From: Arcanobacterium wilhelmae
GTDB lineage: Bacteria > Actinomycetota > Actinomycetes > Actinomycetales > Actinomycetaceae
NCBI RefSeq assembly: GCF_029632765.1
Contig: NZ_CP121247.1
Span: forward strand, 434,001 to 498,000
Direction of reading: 5' to 3'
Length of the DNA stretch: 64,000 bases
The translations under genes were made by a program, and so were the position numbers. The stretch's first letter is position 1, and each line of letters begins with the position of its first letter. This document shows, in pieces, positions 26,274 to 34,022 of this stretch. The notes under the pieces are model-generated. The model was not told where the DNA came from. It ran no database searches and saw nothing but the letters and a program-made list of their open reading frames with translations.

Positions 26274-27935
26274 TCAGCGCTGGTTCTCAATCGCCGCCTT
26301 GATCAAGCCTGCGAACAGCGGATTCGCGCGGGTCGGGCGAGAAGTGAACTCCGGATGCGCCTGCGTAGCGATGTAGTACGGGTGCAACTCGCGATCAAGT
26401 TCCACATACTCCACGAGCGAACCATCCGGCGACGTGCCAGAAACCTTGAGGCCCGCAGCCTCCAGGCGCTCACGGTACTCCTGGTTGTACTCGTAGCGGT
26501 GACGGTGCCGCTCCGCCACCGACGTCGTGCCATAAACTTCGGCCGCAAGCGAGCCCTCCGCCAGATGTGCCGGATAGGAGCCCAGGCGCATCGTGCCACC
26601 CAGATCGCCGCCGTCGACGAACTGCTTCTGCTCCTCGATCGTGGAGATCACCGGGTCGGGAGTCGCCGGATCGAACTCGGTAGAAGAAGCACCCGAAAGC
26701 CCAAGCAGGTTGCGGGCCGCCTCGATCACCATCGACTGCAGACCCAAGCAAATCCCGAGCGTCGGCACGCGATTCTCACGAGCGTAACGCAACGCACCAA
26801 CCTTGCCGTCCAGGCCGCGCACGCCGAACCCGCCCGGGATCAGCACGGCGTCCACATCAGCGAGCTGGTTGTGCGCATCTTCAGGGGTGCGGCACGTATC
26901 GGCAGCCACCCACTTAATCGACACGTCCGCCCAGTTCGCGAAACCGCCTGCGTGGAGAGCCTCGACCACGGACAGGTAGGCGTCCTTGAGATCGATGTAC
27001 TTGCCCACCAGCGCCACGCGCACCTTGTGCTTGGGAGAACGCACCCGATCGAGCAACCCCTGCCATGCCGACCAGTCCACATCGTGGGTGGGCATATCGA
27101 GCCGTCGCGCCACGTACGAATCGAGGCCCTCGTTGAACAACGTCACCGGAACCTCGTAGATCGAGGAGGCGTCCTTGCACTGGACCACGCCGACCTCATC
27201 CACGTCGCACATCAGCGCGATCTTGTCCTTGACCGACTTGGGCAGGTCACGGTCGCAACGCAACACGACGGCGTCGGGCTGGATACCCACCTGGCGCAGC
27301 GCCGCCACCGAATGCTGGGTCGGCTTAGTTTTCAGCTCGCCGCCTGCCGCCAGATACGGCACGAGGGAGACGTGCACGAAGAAGCAGTTATCGCGCCCGA
27401 GCTTCTGGCGCACCTGGCGCGCAGCCTCAAGGAACGGCTGGGATTCGATGTCGCCCACGGTTCCACCGATTTCGGTGATGATGACGTCGGGGCGCGCGGT
27501 GCCTTCCTCTGCCTGCGCGCGCATGCGGTCGATGATCTCGTTCGTGATATGCGGGATCACCTGCACACATTCGCCCAGGTATTCGCCCGCGCGCTCGCGG
27601 CGGAGCACATTTTGATACACCTGGCCGGTCGTGGCGTTCGCTGCGCCGGTGAACGCTTCGTCGAGGAAGCGCTCGTAGTGGCCGATGTCGAGGTCGGTTT
27701 CAGCGCCGTCGTCGGTGACGAACACCTCGCCGTGCTGGAACGGGTTCATTGTGCCTGGATCCACGTTCACGTACGGATCGAGCTTTTGCATCGCAACGCG
27801 CAGGCCGCGGGCTTTCAAAAGTGTGCCAAGCGAGGCCGCTGTGATGCCTTTTCCGAGAGAAGATGCCACACCGCCAGTGACAAAAATGTGGCGGACCGGG
27901 CGAGTAATTCCATGGGTATCAAAAATTTTCTCCAT
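26274..27935 (-). CDS. pyrG: CTP synthase
   Basis: A 553-residue glutamine-dependent CTP synthase (UTP to CTP). The N-terminal synthetase domain has the P-loop-like [13 protein letters not shown] (about 18-30), [23 protein letters not shown] and the [11 protein letters not shown] motif. The C-terminal class I glutaminase has the cysteine nucleophile in LGICLGLQ and the His-Glu pair in QAHPEF. Length and motifs are complete. The ATG lies eight bases after a TAAGCT that could serve as a -10 box, so the leader is very short or absent. An antisense open frame of 539 codons is a codon-bias shadow. Confidence 0.97.
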   Translation of the reverse strand: MEKIFDTHGITRPVRHIFVTGGVASSLGKGITAASLGTLLKARGLRVAMQKLDPYVNVDPGTMNPFQHGEVFVTDDGAETDLDIGHYERFLDEAFTGAANATTGQVYQNVLRRERAGEYLGECVQVIPHITNEIIDRMRAQAEEGTARPDVIITEIGGTVGDIESQPFLEAARQVRQKLGRDNCFFVHVSLVPYLAAGGELKTKPTQHSVAALRQVGIQPDAVVLRCDRDLPKSVKDKIALMCDVDEVGVVQCKDASSIYEVPVTLFNEGLDSYVARRLDMPTHDVDWSAWQGLLDRVRSPKHKVRVALVGKYIDLKDAYLSVVEALHAGGFANWADVSIKWVAADTCRTPEDAHNQLADVDAVLIPGGFGVRGLDGKVGALRYARENRVPTLGICLGLQSMVIEAARNLLGLSGASSTEFDPATPDPVISTIEEQKQFVDGGDLGGTMRLGSYPAHLAEGSLAAEVYGTTSVAERHRHRYEYNQEYRERLEAAGLKVSGTSPDGSLVEYVELDRELHPYYIATQAHPEFTSRPTRANPLFAGLIKAAIENQR

Positions 27936-28033
27936 GGAACTTCAGCTTATCGTGCCGTCTGGCCTGAGCGCTAGGTGGCGAGTGTAGATCGGCGAGTGGG
28001 CTACGCGACAGTCCCGCGCGTCACCAACCAAAA

Positions 28034-28062
28034 TTGCGTGACTGGATGAGGTTTGTTAGAGT
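28034..28062 (+). promoter_or_regulatory. Candidate promoter TTGCGT-17-TAGAGT
   Basis: A -35-like TTGCGT (28034-28039) and -10-like TAGAGT (28057-28062) are 17 bases apart in an otherwise gene-free gap, and would start a transcript near 28069. Confidence 0.35.
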
Positions 28063-28068
28063 TTACTT

Positions 28069-28134
28069 CGGTAGCAGAGCATGAAATAGAGGCTCAGAGC
28101 GCCACTTCGAAAAGCCCGGAAACGGGCTTTTCGC
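28069..28134 (+). ncRNA. Candidate short terminated transcript (about 65 nt)
   Basis: Between a promoter-like pair and a clear terminator hairpin (11-bp stem 28108-28118 with 28123-28133, GAAA tetraloop, T-rich descending arm) lie about 40 bases with no ORF. This could be a small RNA, or an attenuated leader of the truncated DUF3800 gene that follows. No known RNA family is recognised. Confidence 0.3.
28108..28133 (+). terminator. Terminator hairpin with GAAA tetraloop
   Basis: Eleven perfect pairs, GAAA loop, and a TTTT stretch in the descending arm. It lies in the pyrG to SNF2 gap, upstream of the DUF3800 remnant. Confidence 0.65.
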
Positions 28135-28167
28135 ATATCATCACAGAAACTCACCTCAACCACGATT

Positions 28168-28281
28168 ATGTATATTGCTTACCTCGATGAAGTCGGCGAA
28201 GCCGGTGAATTTATTTCACTGAATAATCCCAAATACCGAACCAGCCCTTGTTTCGGATACGCCGGCTGGTTCGTGCGGGCT
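28168..28281 (+). pseudogene. DUF3800 protein remnant (N-terminal 35-38 residues only)
   Basis: The reading frame starts MYIAYLDEVGEAG and continues NPKYRTSPCFGYAGWFV, which matches the conserved N-terminus of DUF3800 proteins (RNase H-like fold; metal-binding Asp in YLDE; often found in defence or mobile regions). After this the frame runs into unrelated sequence and the promoter of the next gene. Full-length members are over 200 residues, so roughly five sixths is missing. No strong ribosome site precedes the ATG. I read this as a deletion remnant, not a functional peptide. Confidence 0.6.
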
Positions 28282-28304
28282 AGGCCAAGTCGGCCCGCGC
28301 GTCG

Positions 28305-28310
28305 TATCCT
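28305..28310 (+). promoter_or_regulatory. -10 box TATCCT for leaderless start of the SNF2 gene
   Basis: TATCCT ends six bases before the ATG at 28317, so transcription should begin at or next to the start codon. No properly spaced ribosome site is present. Confidence 0.4.
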
Positions 28311-28316
28311 TAAAGG

Positions 28317-31300
28317 ATGGACCAAACGTTTGGACTGCTTCGTTTTGTGAGCCCGGGATCGTACGCGCGCGGGGTGGTGTATGCCAGCCAGCGGCGTGCG
28401 AAAGTGACCGAGCACGACGCCGGTGCGGGCACGCTTCGCGGCCGCACGCTCGGCTCCAACCAGCGCAGTTACGACGAGGTGGTTCACTACGCGTTCGACG
28501 AGGCGGCGGGGCAGTTTACGAAACTGACGTCGTCGTGTTCGTGCCCGGTACGTAGCGACTGTAAGCACGTGGTGGCACTGCTGCTGACGGCCTTGGATCT
28601 GCTTCCGCATGCGCTCAAGCCGGCGAACGCGGCGACGGCGCCCGGGCGGGTCGCAGCCCCGGCGCAGCCGGCACAGGTTCGGGGACCGATCCAAGCGTCG
28701 GGCCGAGTTGGCGCGGATAACCCGTACGAGTGGCGCGGCCCTCGCCGGCCCGAGCCGACCTGGGAAGGCCGCCTGGCCACACTGTTCCCACAAAAGCCCA
28801 CCGAGCGCCGCGATCTGGCGCTGGTGCTCGATTTCCGTGAGCCGGAGCCGGGCCGCGAAGCCACGCTCTTTTCTCGCGGGCATCTGCAGGCCACGCCGAT
28901 GAAGCGCGGGAAGGCGAAGGCATGGGTGAAAACCGGGGTGTCGATTGCGAATCTGCGCGCGGGCGCGGCAACGGATATCGAGCCTCAGCAGGCAGCGGCC
29001 GTGCGCTCGCTGATCCAGCTGTGCGAAACATTCGTGCCGTATTCGGGCACGGCGAAGGATTCGCTGCGGCTGGACACCGTGAACTCGGCGCTGCTCACGC
29101 CAGTGCTGCGCGAGGTTCTGGCGAGAGGCGTCACCCTGATCGACCCGGATTTCCACCCAGTTTTCGTTGAATCTACCGACGCCGTCGCGGAGGTTGCGAT
29201 CGAGGAGCGCGACGCCGGCGCGCTGGCTTTGGGGGCGATTTTCACGCATCCGCAGCTCGGGTCGGAGATCGCGCTCGGCGTTGGCGCGCCGCCGCAGCTG
29301 ATCGCGTGGAGGGACCAATCGCTTCATCTGGCGTTCCTTGCGGAACCTCCGAGTGATCAGTGGCTTCAGCTGCGCTCGGGCGGTACGCTCCTGATCCCTG
29401 AGAAGGGCCGCGCGCGTTTTGAGACCGAAGTGTTTTCGCGCCTGGCGCGCCAGCTGTGGAGTTCCCCGGACGGTTCGTTCGAGGCGCCGCCGATCCCGGC
29501 TCCGCGCCTGCATCTCACGCTCGACCTTTCGGATCCGGCAGCACCGGTTCCGCTGGTGAACGCCACCTGGACCTGGCGTTACGGCGAGGGGGATGGCGAG
29601 CTTGGCCCCTACGGCCTGAGTTTGCCCAAGGGTGCGGCTCGCGGCGTGCGCGACGTCGAAGCGGAGGCCGACATCGTCAGGCAGGTCACGCCGATCGTGG
29701 CTGAGCACATGCCGAGTTTCATGAACGGCCAGGCGATCACCCCACACGTGAAAGTCACCGGCGGTGAGGTCCTCGCCCTTAACGCGCTCACCACCGCTCT
29801 TCGCGAGGCCGACGTCGAGGTCGAGGAAAACCTGCCCACTTACACGCCGGTGGAACTCAACAAGGTAGGGATCGACGTCGGCGATACCACCCGCGATTGG
29901 CTCGATCTCAACGTGCGCGTGGAGGTTGGCGGCTCGGTGGTCCCCACGGCCCTCCTGATCCGCGCGCTCACGCTGGACGAAGAATACGTGTTCCTCGAAA
30001 ACGGCTCCTACCTGAGCCTGGACCGCCCGGAGTTGGCGAAGCTACGCGCCCTGCTGAAGGAGGCGCGTTCTCTCACCGACCAGCGTGGCGGCGGAATCCG
30101 CGTGCCGAAGGTGCGCCAAACCTGGTGGGAGGAGCTACTCGAACTCGGGATCGTCGACGCGGCTCAGAACGCCTGGTTCGACGCCGTTCGCTCGGCGTCG
30201 CTCGCGCCCGTCGTGCCGGCAGAGGTACCAGCCGAGGTGAACGCGCAACTGCGTCCGTACCAGGTGGAGGGTTTCCGATGGCTGGCGCGGCTTCGCGACC
30301 AAGGCCTGGGTGGTGTCCTCGCCGACGACATGGGCCTGGGCAAAACCCTCCAAATCCTCACCATGATCGCCCGCGATCGCTCCCGCACCCCCGACGCCGG
30401 CCCGTGGCTCGTCGTCGCGCCCACCTCCGTCGTCGCCAACTGGGTGAGCGAAGCGGAAAAGTTCACTCCGCACCTGAAAGTGGTCGGAATCGATTCGACG
30501 GCGGCGCGCGCCTCCTCGCAGATCGCGGCGCTCGCGGCGGGTGCAGACGTCGTGGTGACGTCGTACACGCTGCTGCGCCTGGACGAAGACGTATACTCGC
30601 GCCTCGAACCCACGGGCCTCGTGCTCGACGAGGCGCAAAACGTGAAGAACCACGCGTCGAAGGGGTTCGCCGTGGCGGCGGCGCTCGGTGCGCCAAGCAC
30701 ATTCGTAGTCACGGGCACGCCGATCGAAAACAATCTGTCCGAGCTGTGGGCAATGTTTGCGCTGGCCGCGCCCGGGCTGCTTGGAAGCCCGCGCCAGTTT
30801 GCCACCGCGTTCCGCGGGCCCATCGAGGAGAACGTGGCCGGGGGAGACCAGGCCGTCTCCGCGGAGTATATGGCGCGCCTGCGTCGGCGGATCGAGCCGT
30901 TCCTGCTGCGGCGCACCAAGCGCTCGGTGGCGCTCGATTTGCCGGAAAAGGCCGAGCAGGTGGTGCGGGTCGAACTCGCACCCGACCATCGGCGTCTCTA
31001 CGATCGCCAACTCCAGCACGAACGCCAGTCCGTGCTCAAGCTCACCGCCGACGGCGAGGAACACCGCTTCCAGGTACTCGCGGCCCTCACTAGGCTGCGG
31101 CAGATGGCGATCGACCCGCGCCTCGTAGATGCCGATTCGAAAGCCACGCCCTCCAAGCTCGAGGCGCTCATGGAGCTGCTCGGGGAAGCCGTGAGTGAAG
31201 GCCACCGCGCGCTCGTGTTTTCGCAGTTCACGTCGTTCCTCGCGCTGGTTCGCGAGCGGCTCGAGGCCGAAGGGATCGCGTATTCGTACCTCGACGGTGC

Positions 31301-31658
31301 AACGCGCGCTCGTGCGAAAGTCATCGACGAGTTCGCGGGTGGGGAGGCGCCCGTGTTCTTGATTTCGCTCAAGGCCGGTGGAACCGGCTTGAACCTGACA
31401 ATGGCCGACTACGCGATCCTTACCGACCCGTGGTGGAACCCGGCCGCCGAGGAGCAGGCGGTGGACCGTACGCACCGCATCGGCCAGACCCGCCCGGTCC
31501 ACGTCTACCGCCTCGTTTCCGAGGGAACCGTCGAAGAGAAAGTGGTGGCGTTGCAGGATCAAAAGCGGGCGCTGCTCGCGGTTCTCTCCGACGATCCGGC
31601 AGCCAGCGCCGGCGGCAAGGCACTCTCCGGAGAGGAGCTGCGTGCCCTCCTGGCGTGA
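28317..31658 (+). CDS. SWIM zinc-finger and SNF2-family DEAD/DEAH-box helicase
   Basis: A 1113-residue ATP-dependent nucleic-acid translocase. A SWIM zinc finger near residues 72-85 (SCSCPVRSDCKHVVALLL; C-x-C...C-x-H) is followed by a long middle region, then the SNF2 ATPase core: Walker A DDMGLGKT (about 670), DEAQ box LVLDEAQNVKN (about 770), TGTPIENNLSELWAMF, and helicase C motifs FSQFTSFL, LKAGGTGLNLT and HRIGQTRPVHVYRL. The architecture matches the actinobacterial SWIM-HepA type; its cellular role is probably in DNA repair or transcription-coupled remodelling, which is not established. It begins with a leaderless-type promoter and appears monocistronic. Confidence 0.93.
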   Translation: MDQTFGLLRFVSPGSYARGVVYASQRRAKVTEHDAGAGTLRGRTLGSNQRSYDEVVHYAFDEAAGQFTKLTSSCSCPVRSDCKHVVALLLTALDLLPHALKPANAATAPGRVAAPAQPAQVRGPIQASGRVGADNPYEWRGPRRPEPTWEGRLATLFPQKPTERRDLALVLDFREPEPGREATLFSRGHLQATPMKRGKAKAWVKTGVSIANLRAGAATDIEPQQAAAVRSLIQLCETFVPYSGTAKDSLRLDTVNSALLTPVLREVLARGVTLIDPDFHPVFVESTDAVAEVAIEERDAGALALGAIFTHPQLGSEIALGVGAPPQLIAWRDQSLHLAFLAEPPSDQWLQLRSGGTLLIPEKGRARFETEVFSRLARQLWSSPDGSFEAPPIPAPRLHLTLDLSDPAAPVPLVNATWTWRYGEGDGELGPYGLSLPKGAARGVRDVEAEADIVRQVTPIVAEHMPSFMNGQAITPHVKVTGGEVLALNALTTALREADVEVEENLPTYTPVELNKVGIDVGDTTRDWLDLNVRVEVGGSVVPTALLIRALTLDEEYVFLENGSYLSLDRPELAKLRALLKEARSLTDQRGGGIRVPKVRQTWWEELLELGIVDAAQNAWFDAVRSASLAPVVPAEVPAEVNAQLRPYQVEGFRWLARLRDQGLGGVLADDMGLGKTLQILTMIARDRSRTPDAGPWLVVAPTSVVANWVSEAEKFTPHLKVVGIDSTAARASSQIAALAAGADVVVTSYTLLRLDEDVYSRLEPTGLVLDEAQNVKNHASKGFAVAAALGAPSTFVVTGTPIENNLSELWAMFALAAPGLLGSPRQFATAFRGPIEENVAGGDQAVSAEYMARLRRRIEPFLLRRTKRSVALDLPEKAEQVVRVELAPDHRRLYDRQLQHERQSVLKLTADGEEHRFQVLAALTRLRQMAIDPRLVDADSKATPSKLEALMELLGEAVSEGHRALVFSQFTSFLALVRERLEAEGIAYSYLDGATRARAKVIDEFAGGEAPVFLISLKAGGTGLNLTMADYAILTDPWWNPAAEEQAVDRTHRIGQTRPVHVYRLVSEGTVEEKVVALQDQKRALLAVLSDDPAASAGGKALSGEELRALLA

Positions 31659-31708
31659 GCCGGCTGCTGTGCATGAACTGTCCGTCCGGGGTGAGCTACT
31701 TCTGGACA

Positions 31709-31737
31709 CTGGGAGGCCCCTCCACGCCTTCGGCGCG
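31709..31737 (+). repeat. Degenerate fragment of the pip-type palindromic element
   Basis: GGGAGGCCCCTCCACGCC followed by TTCGGCGCG closely resembles the centre of the elements at 52468-52572 and 53304-53402. It abuts repeat copy B. It is only about 29 bases, so common origin is uncertain. Confidence 0.35.
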
Positions 31738-31809
31738 TGCGTAACTCTGTCAGTTGGGCGAGGCGTTGCGTATATAGCAACGCCTCGCGGGATTGATTGA
31801 GTTGTGCAC
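31737..31809. repeat. Dispersed hairpin repeat, copy B (about 73 bp)
   Basis: Same ends as copy A (GTGCGTAACT ... GATTGAGTTGTGCAC) and the same perfect GGCGTTGC/GCAACGCC stem (31762-31769 with 31777-31784). It is the main content of the 298-base gap between the SNF2 gene and the hydrolase; the rest of the gap shows nothing recognisable. Confidence 0.85.
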
Positions 31810-31956
31810 AAGCCTGGCGACGGCGGTGCCCGGCGGCTCCGTGGGGAAGCTCACGCGGTTCGTAACGATTAAGTTACTGTTTTGGCGAAAACTAGCCAGC
31901 CGGCGTCGGTGGCGAGCACAATGAACTGGTACGTGTTGTCGAGGGAATGAGGGCTG

Positions 31957-32742
31957 ATGTCTGAATCCACTGCGGCTTCCCCGTCGAGGGAAGAGGAGCA
32001 GAAGGTTTACGACAACCTTCTTGCGTTGCGCGTGGAACCCGACGGCACAGAATCGTACGGAACTAAAGCCGACCAATTCATTGAGTGGTACGGCCCCGAG
32101 GGTGCAATGGTTGTGACGTTGCTACATGGTGGTTGCTTCCGTGAGGATATCGGACTGGATTTTGCGCGCCCTGCCGCGTTTGCCCTGGCAGAAGCCGGGT
32201 ATCGTGTGGCGCTTCCCGAGTATCGCCGGCTCGCTGGCACGCCCGAGGTGACGTTCGAGGATGCGCGTTTGTTGGCACAGCACCCGCTGATTGGCCCGTC
32301 GACGTGGGTGGGGCATTGCGCCGGTGCCACGATGGCGCTCGATGTGCTGTTCTCCGGCGAGTACGAGTTGCAGCACGTAGTTGCGCTGGCTCCATTATTT
32401 GATTTGTCGCGCGATGTACGCGAGGCCGTGGCCAGCGGGGAAACGGCCACTGTGGATTTCATGGGCGGCACGCCCGTTGAGCAACCGGAACGGTACGCCC
32501 GCTTCGATCCGATGCGCCGCTGGCGCGAGCTTGGCGAAGCACAGTTCGCGGCGCGCGGCCTGCGCCTGGACATCATCCACGGCACTGCGGACGCCACGGT
32601 TCCGGCCGTCCGCTCCAAGGATCTCAATACCGAGCCGTTCAACGTGGCGCTGGTTCCTGGCGCAAACCACAACGATCTGATTCGTCCGGGCGACGACGCC
32701 TGGATTTTCCTCCTCGGCGCCCTCGGCAACTCCGCCGCCTGA
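31957..32742 (+). CDS. Alpha/beta hydrolase with a cysteine at the nucleophile position
   Basis: A 261-residue cytosolic alpha/beta-hydrolase. The oxyanion-hole motif LLHGGCFRED (residues 55-64) and the general layout recall kynurenine formamidase/esterase-like members. The nucleophile elbow reads VGHCAGATM, placing Cys121 where most relatives have serine (GHSAG); cysteine there is known in dienelactone hydrolases. The remaining triad members fit Asp in HGTADATVP and His in GANHNDLI. Substrate unknown. It is flanked on both sides by copies of the dispersed hairpin repeat. The ATG is supported only by a GAGGG run, so the start is moderately sure. Confidence 0.75.
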   Translation: MSESTAASPSREEEQKVYDNLLALRVEPDGTESYGTKADQFIEWYGPEGAMVVTLLHGGCFREDIGLDFARPAAFALAEAGYRVALPEYRRLAGTPEVTFEDARLLAQHPLIGPSTWVGHCAGATMALDVLFSGEYELQHVVALAPLFDLSRDVREAVASGETATVDFMGGTPVEQPERYARFDPMRRWRELGEAQFAARGLRLDIIHGTADATVPAVRSKDLNTEPFNVALVPGANHNDLIRPGDDAWIFLLGALGNSAA

Positions 32743-32802
32743 GTTTGTTGCGCCGCTCCTGGTTCTCGCGCCGACAATTTCTGTTTGATGTGCTCAGTTT
32801 GC

Positions 32803-32877
32803 GTGTGCAGAAGTCAATCAGTTCGCGCGGGCGTTGCGTATAGAGCAACGCCCGGCTGGATTGATTGAGTTGTGCAC
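32803..32877. repeat. Dispersed hairpin repeat, copy C (about 75 bp)
   Basis: Begins GTGTGCAG and ends GGATTGATTGAGTTGTGCAC; the terminal inversion (AAGTCAATCA against TGATTGAGTT) is better preserved than in copies A and B. Central stem GGCGTTGC/GCAACGCC at 32830-32837 with 32845-32852. Located between the hydrolase and patatin genes. Confidence 0.85.
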
Positions 32878-32921
32878 GGGCTTGCCGTTGTGCACGGGTT
32901 TGACTGCGACGACGGTGCCTG

Positions 32922-32954
32922 GCGCCCGACGTCGGGGCGCTCGACGTCGGGCGC
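32922..32954. repeat. Pair of GACGTC-centred palindromes
   Basis: CCCGACGTCGGG (32925-32936) and CGACGTCG (32942-32949), spaced like the pairs at 3519-3550 and 33906-33943. It lies about 60 bases upstream of the patatin gene. Confidence 0.5.
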
Positions 32955-32999
32955 GAGTTTCGCTACTGGAGCCTGATCCGCTCAGCGGGCATATTGCGC

Positions 33000-33005
33000 A
33001 AGAAT
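33000..33005 (+). promoter_or_regulatory. -10 box AAGAAT for leaderless start of the patatin gene
   Basis: AAGAAT ends seven bases before the ATG at 33013 and no ribosome site is present, which fits a leaderless message. Confidence 0.35.
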
Positions 33006-33012
33006 AGAACGT

Positions 33013-33894
33013 ATGAAGATTGCACTGGTTCTTGGTTCTGGCGGCGCTCGCGGATATGCGCATATCGGCGTGATCGAGGAGATCAAGAAACGCGGCCACG
33101 AGATCGTGGCGATCGCGGGCTGCTCGATGGGCGCGGTTGTGGGCGGCGTTGAAGCGGCCGGGCACCTAGACGAGTTCACAACGTGGGTGAGCGGCCTGTC
33201 GAAATTGGACGTGCTGCGCCTGATCGGGTTTACGATCCGTGAGCCCGGCATTGTGAACCCGCGCAAGGTGATGGCCCGGATTGATGACATGGTGGGCGGC
33301 GTTCGCATCGAGGATCTGCCGATCCCGTTCACGGCGGTGGCCACGAACCTGATCACCGGGCGTGAGGTGTGGTTCCAGCAGGGGAGCCTCGCAGCGGCGA
33401 TCCGCGCGTCGATGGCGGTTCCGTCGATCGTCACGCCCGTGCATCTCAACGGCCAGCTCCTTGCCGACGGCGGTCTGGTGAACCCGGTTCCGATGGAGGC
33501 GGTTGCGGCCGTGAAGGCGGACGCGACGCTCGCGGTGTCGCTCGCGAAGGGCCGCACGGCAAACGTGGACGATCCGCGCATGTTCGCAGGCGGCGCTGCC
33601 GGCCCGGTTTCTTCCGACGACGTTCGCGAGGAGAGCGAGGAACACCCCGCGCTTCCCGTGTGGGAGACGTACCATAACCTGCCGAAATCCCTGCGCACAC
33701 GCGATGTTGCCGACCTATCGATTTCCGCGATGCAGGCGATTATCGAGCGTTTTCGTTGGGCGGCGAACCCGGCGTCGTATGTGATCGAGATTCCGTACAC
33801 GACGGCTGGCACGATGGACTTGCACCGCGCGGCCGAGGTGATCGAGGTGGGGCGCACGGAGGCGATCGCCGCTCTCGACGCCTACGGGCTCTAG
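33013..33894 (+). CDS. Patatin-like phospholipase (RssA/YlbK type)
   Basis: A 293-residue patatin-fold acyl hydrolase. The oxyanion motif GSGGARG (8-14), the nucleophile Ser38 in GCSMG and the catalytic Asp152 in LADGGLVNP form the Ser-Asp dyad; TNLITGREVWF and AIRASMAVPSI are family signatures. There is no signal peptide, so it is a cytosolic or peripheral membrane lipase. The C-terminal 90 residues, including an acidic SSDDVREESEEHP stretch, are less conserved. Transcribed alone and terminated by a strong hairpin shared with kup. Confidence 0.9.
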   Translation: MKIALVLGSGGARGYAHIGVIEEIKKRGHEIVAIAGCSMGAVVGGVEAAGHLDEFTTWVSGLSKLDVLRLIGFTIREPGIVNPRKVMARIDDMVGGVRIEDLPIPFTAVATNLITGREVWFQQGSLAAAIRASMAVPSIVTPVHLNGQLLADGGLVNPVPMEAVAAVKADATLAVSLAKGRTANVDDPRMFAGGAAGPVSSDDVREESEEHPALPVWETYHNLPKSLRTRDVADLSISAMQAIIERFRWAANPASYVIEIPYTTAGTMDLHRAAEVIEVGRTEAIAALDAYGL

Positions 33895-33905
33895 ACGCAA
33901 GCCGC

Positions 33906-33943
33906 GCCCCGACGTCGGCGGCTTGGCTCCCGACGTCGGGGCC
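33906..33943. repeat. Pair of GACGTC-centred palindromes after the patatin gene
   Basis: CCGACGTCGG (33909-33918) and CCCGACGTCGGG (33929-33940), 20 bases apart centre to centre. Confidence 0.5.
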
Positions 33944-33967
33944 AGGGTTTCGGCGTGAGGGAGCGAA

Positions 33968-34005
33968 AAGCGGGGTGTTCGTTTGGGAAAACGAACACCC
34001 CGCTT
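33968..34005. terminator. Bidirectional terminator between patatin gene and kup
   Basis: A perfect 17-bp stem (33968-33984 with 33989-34005) around a GGGA loop. The arms begin with AA and end with TT, so both strands have short A/T edges; it sits between convergent stop codons. Confidence 0.8.
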
Positions 34006-34022
34006 CGCCTGTTGGCGTGAGT

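Noticed and set aside
26355-27974. 539-codon plus-strand frame across pyrG
   Set aside because: Antisense mirror of a fully conserved CTP synthase gene.
28069-28134. Possible tRNA or tmRNA fragment in the pyrG-SNF2 gap
   Set aside because: No cloverleaf or T-loop consensus can be formed; kept only as a candidate short transcript.
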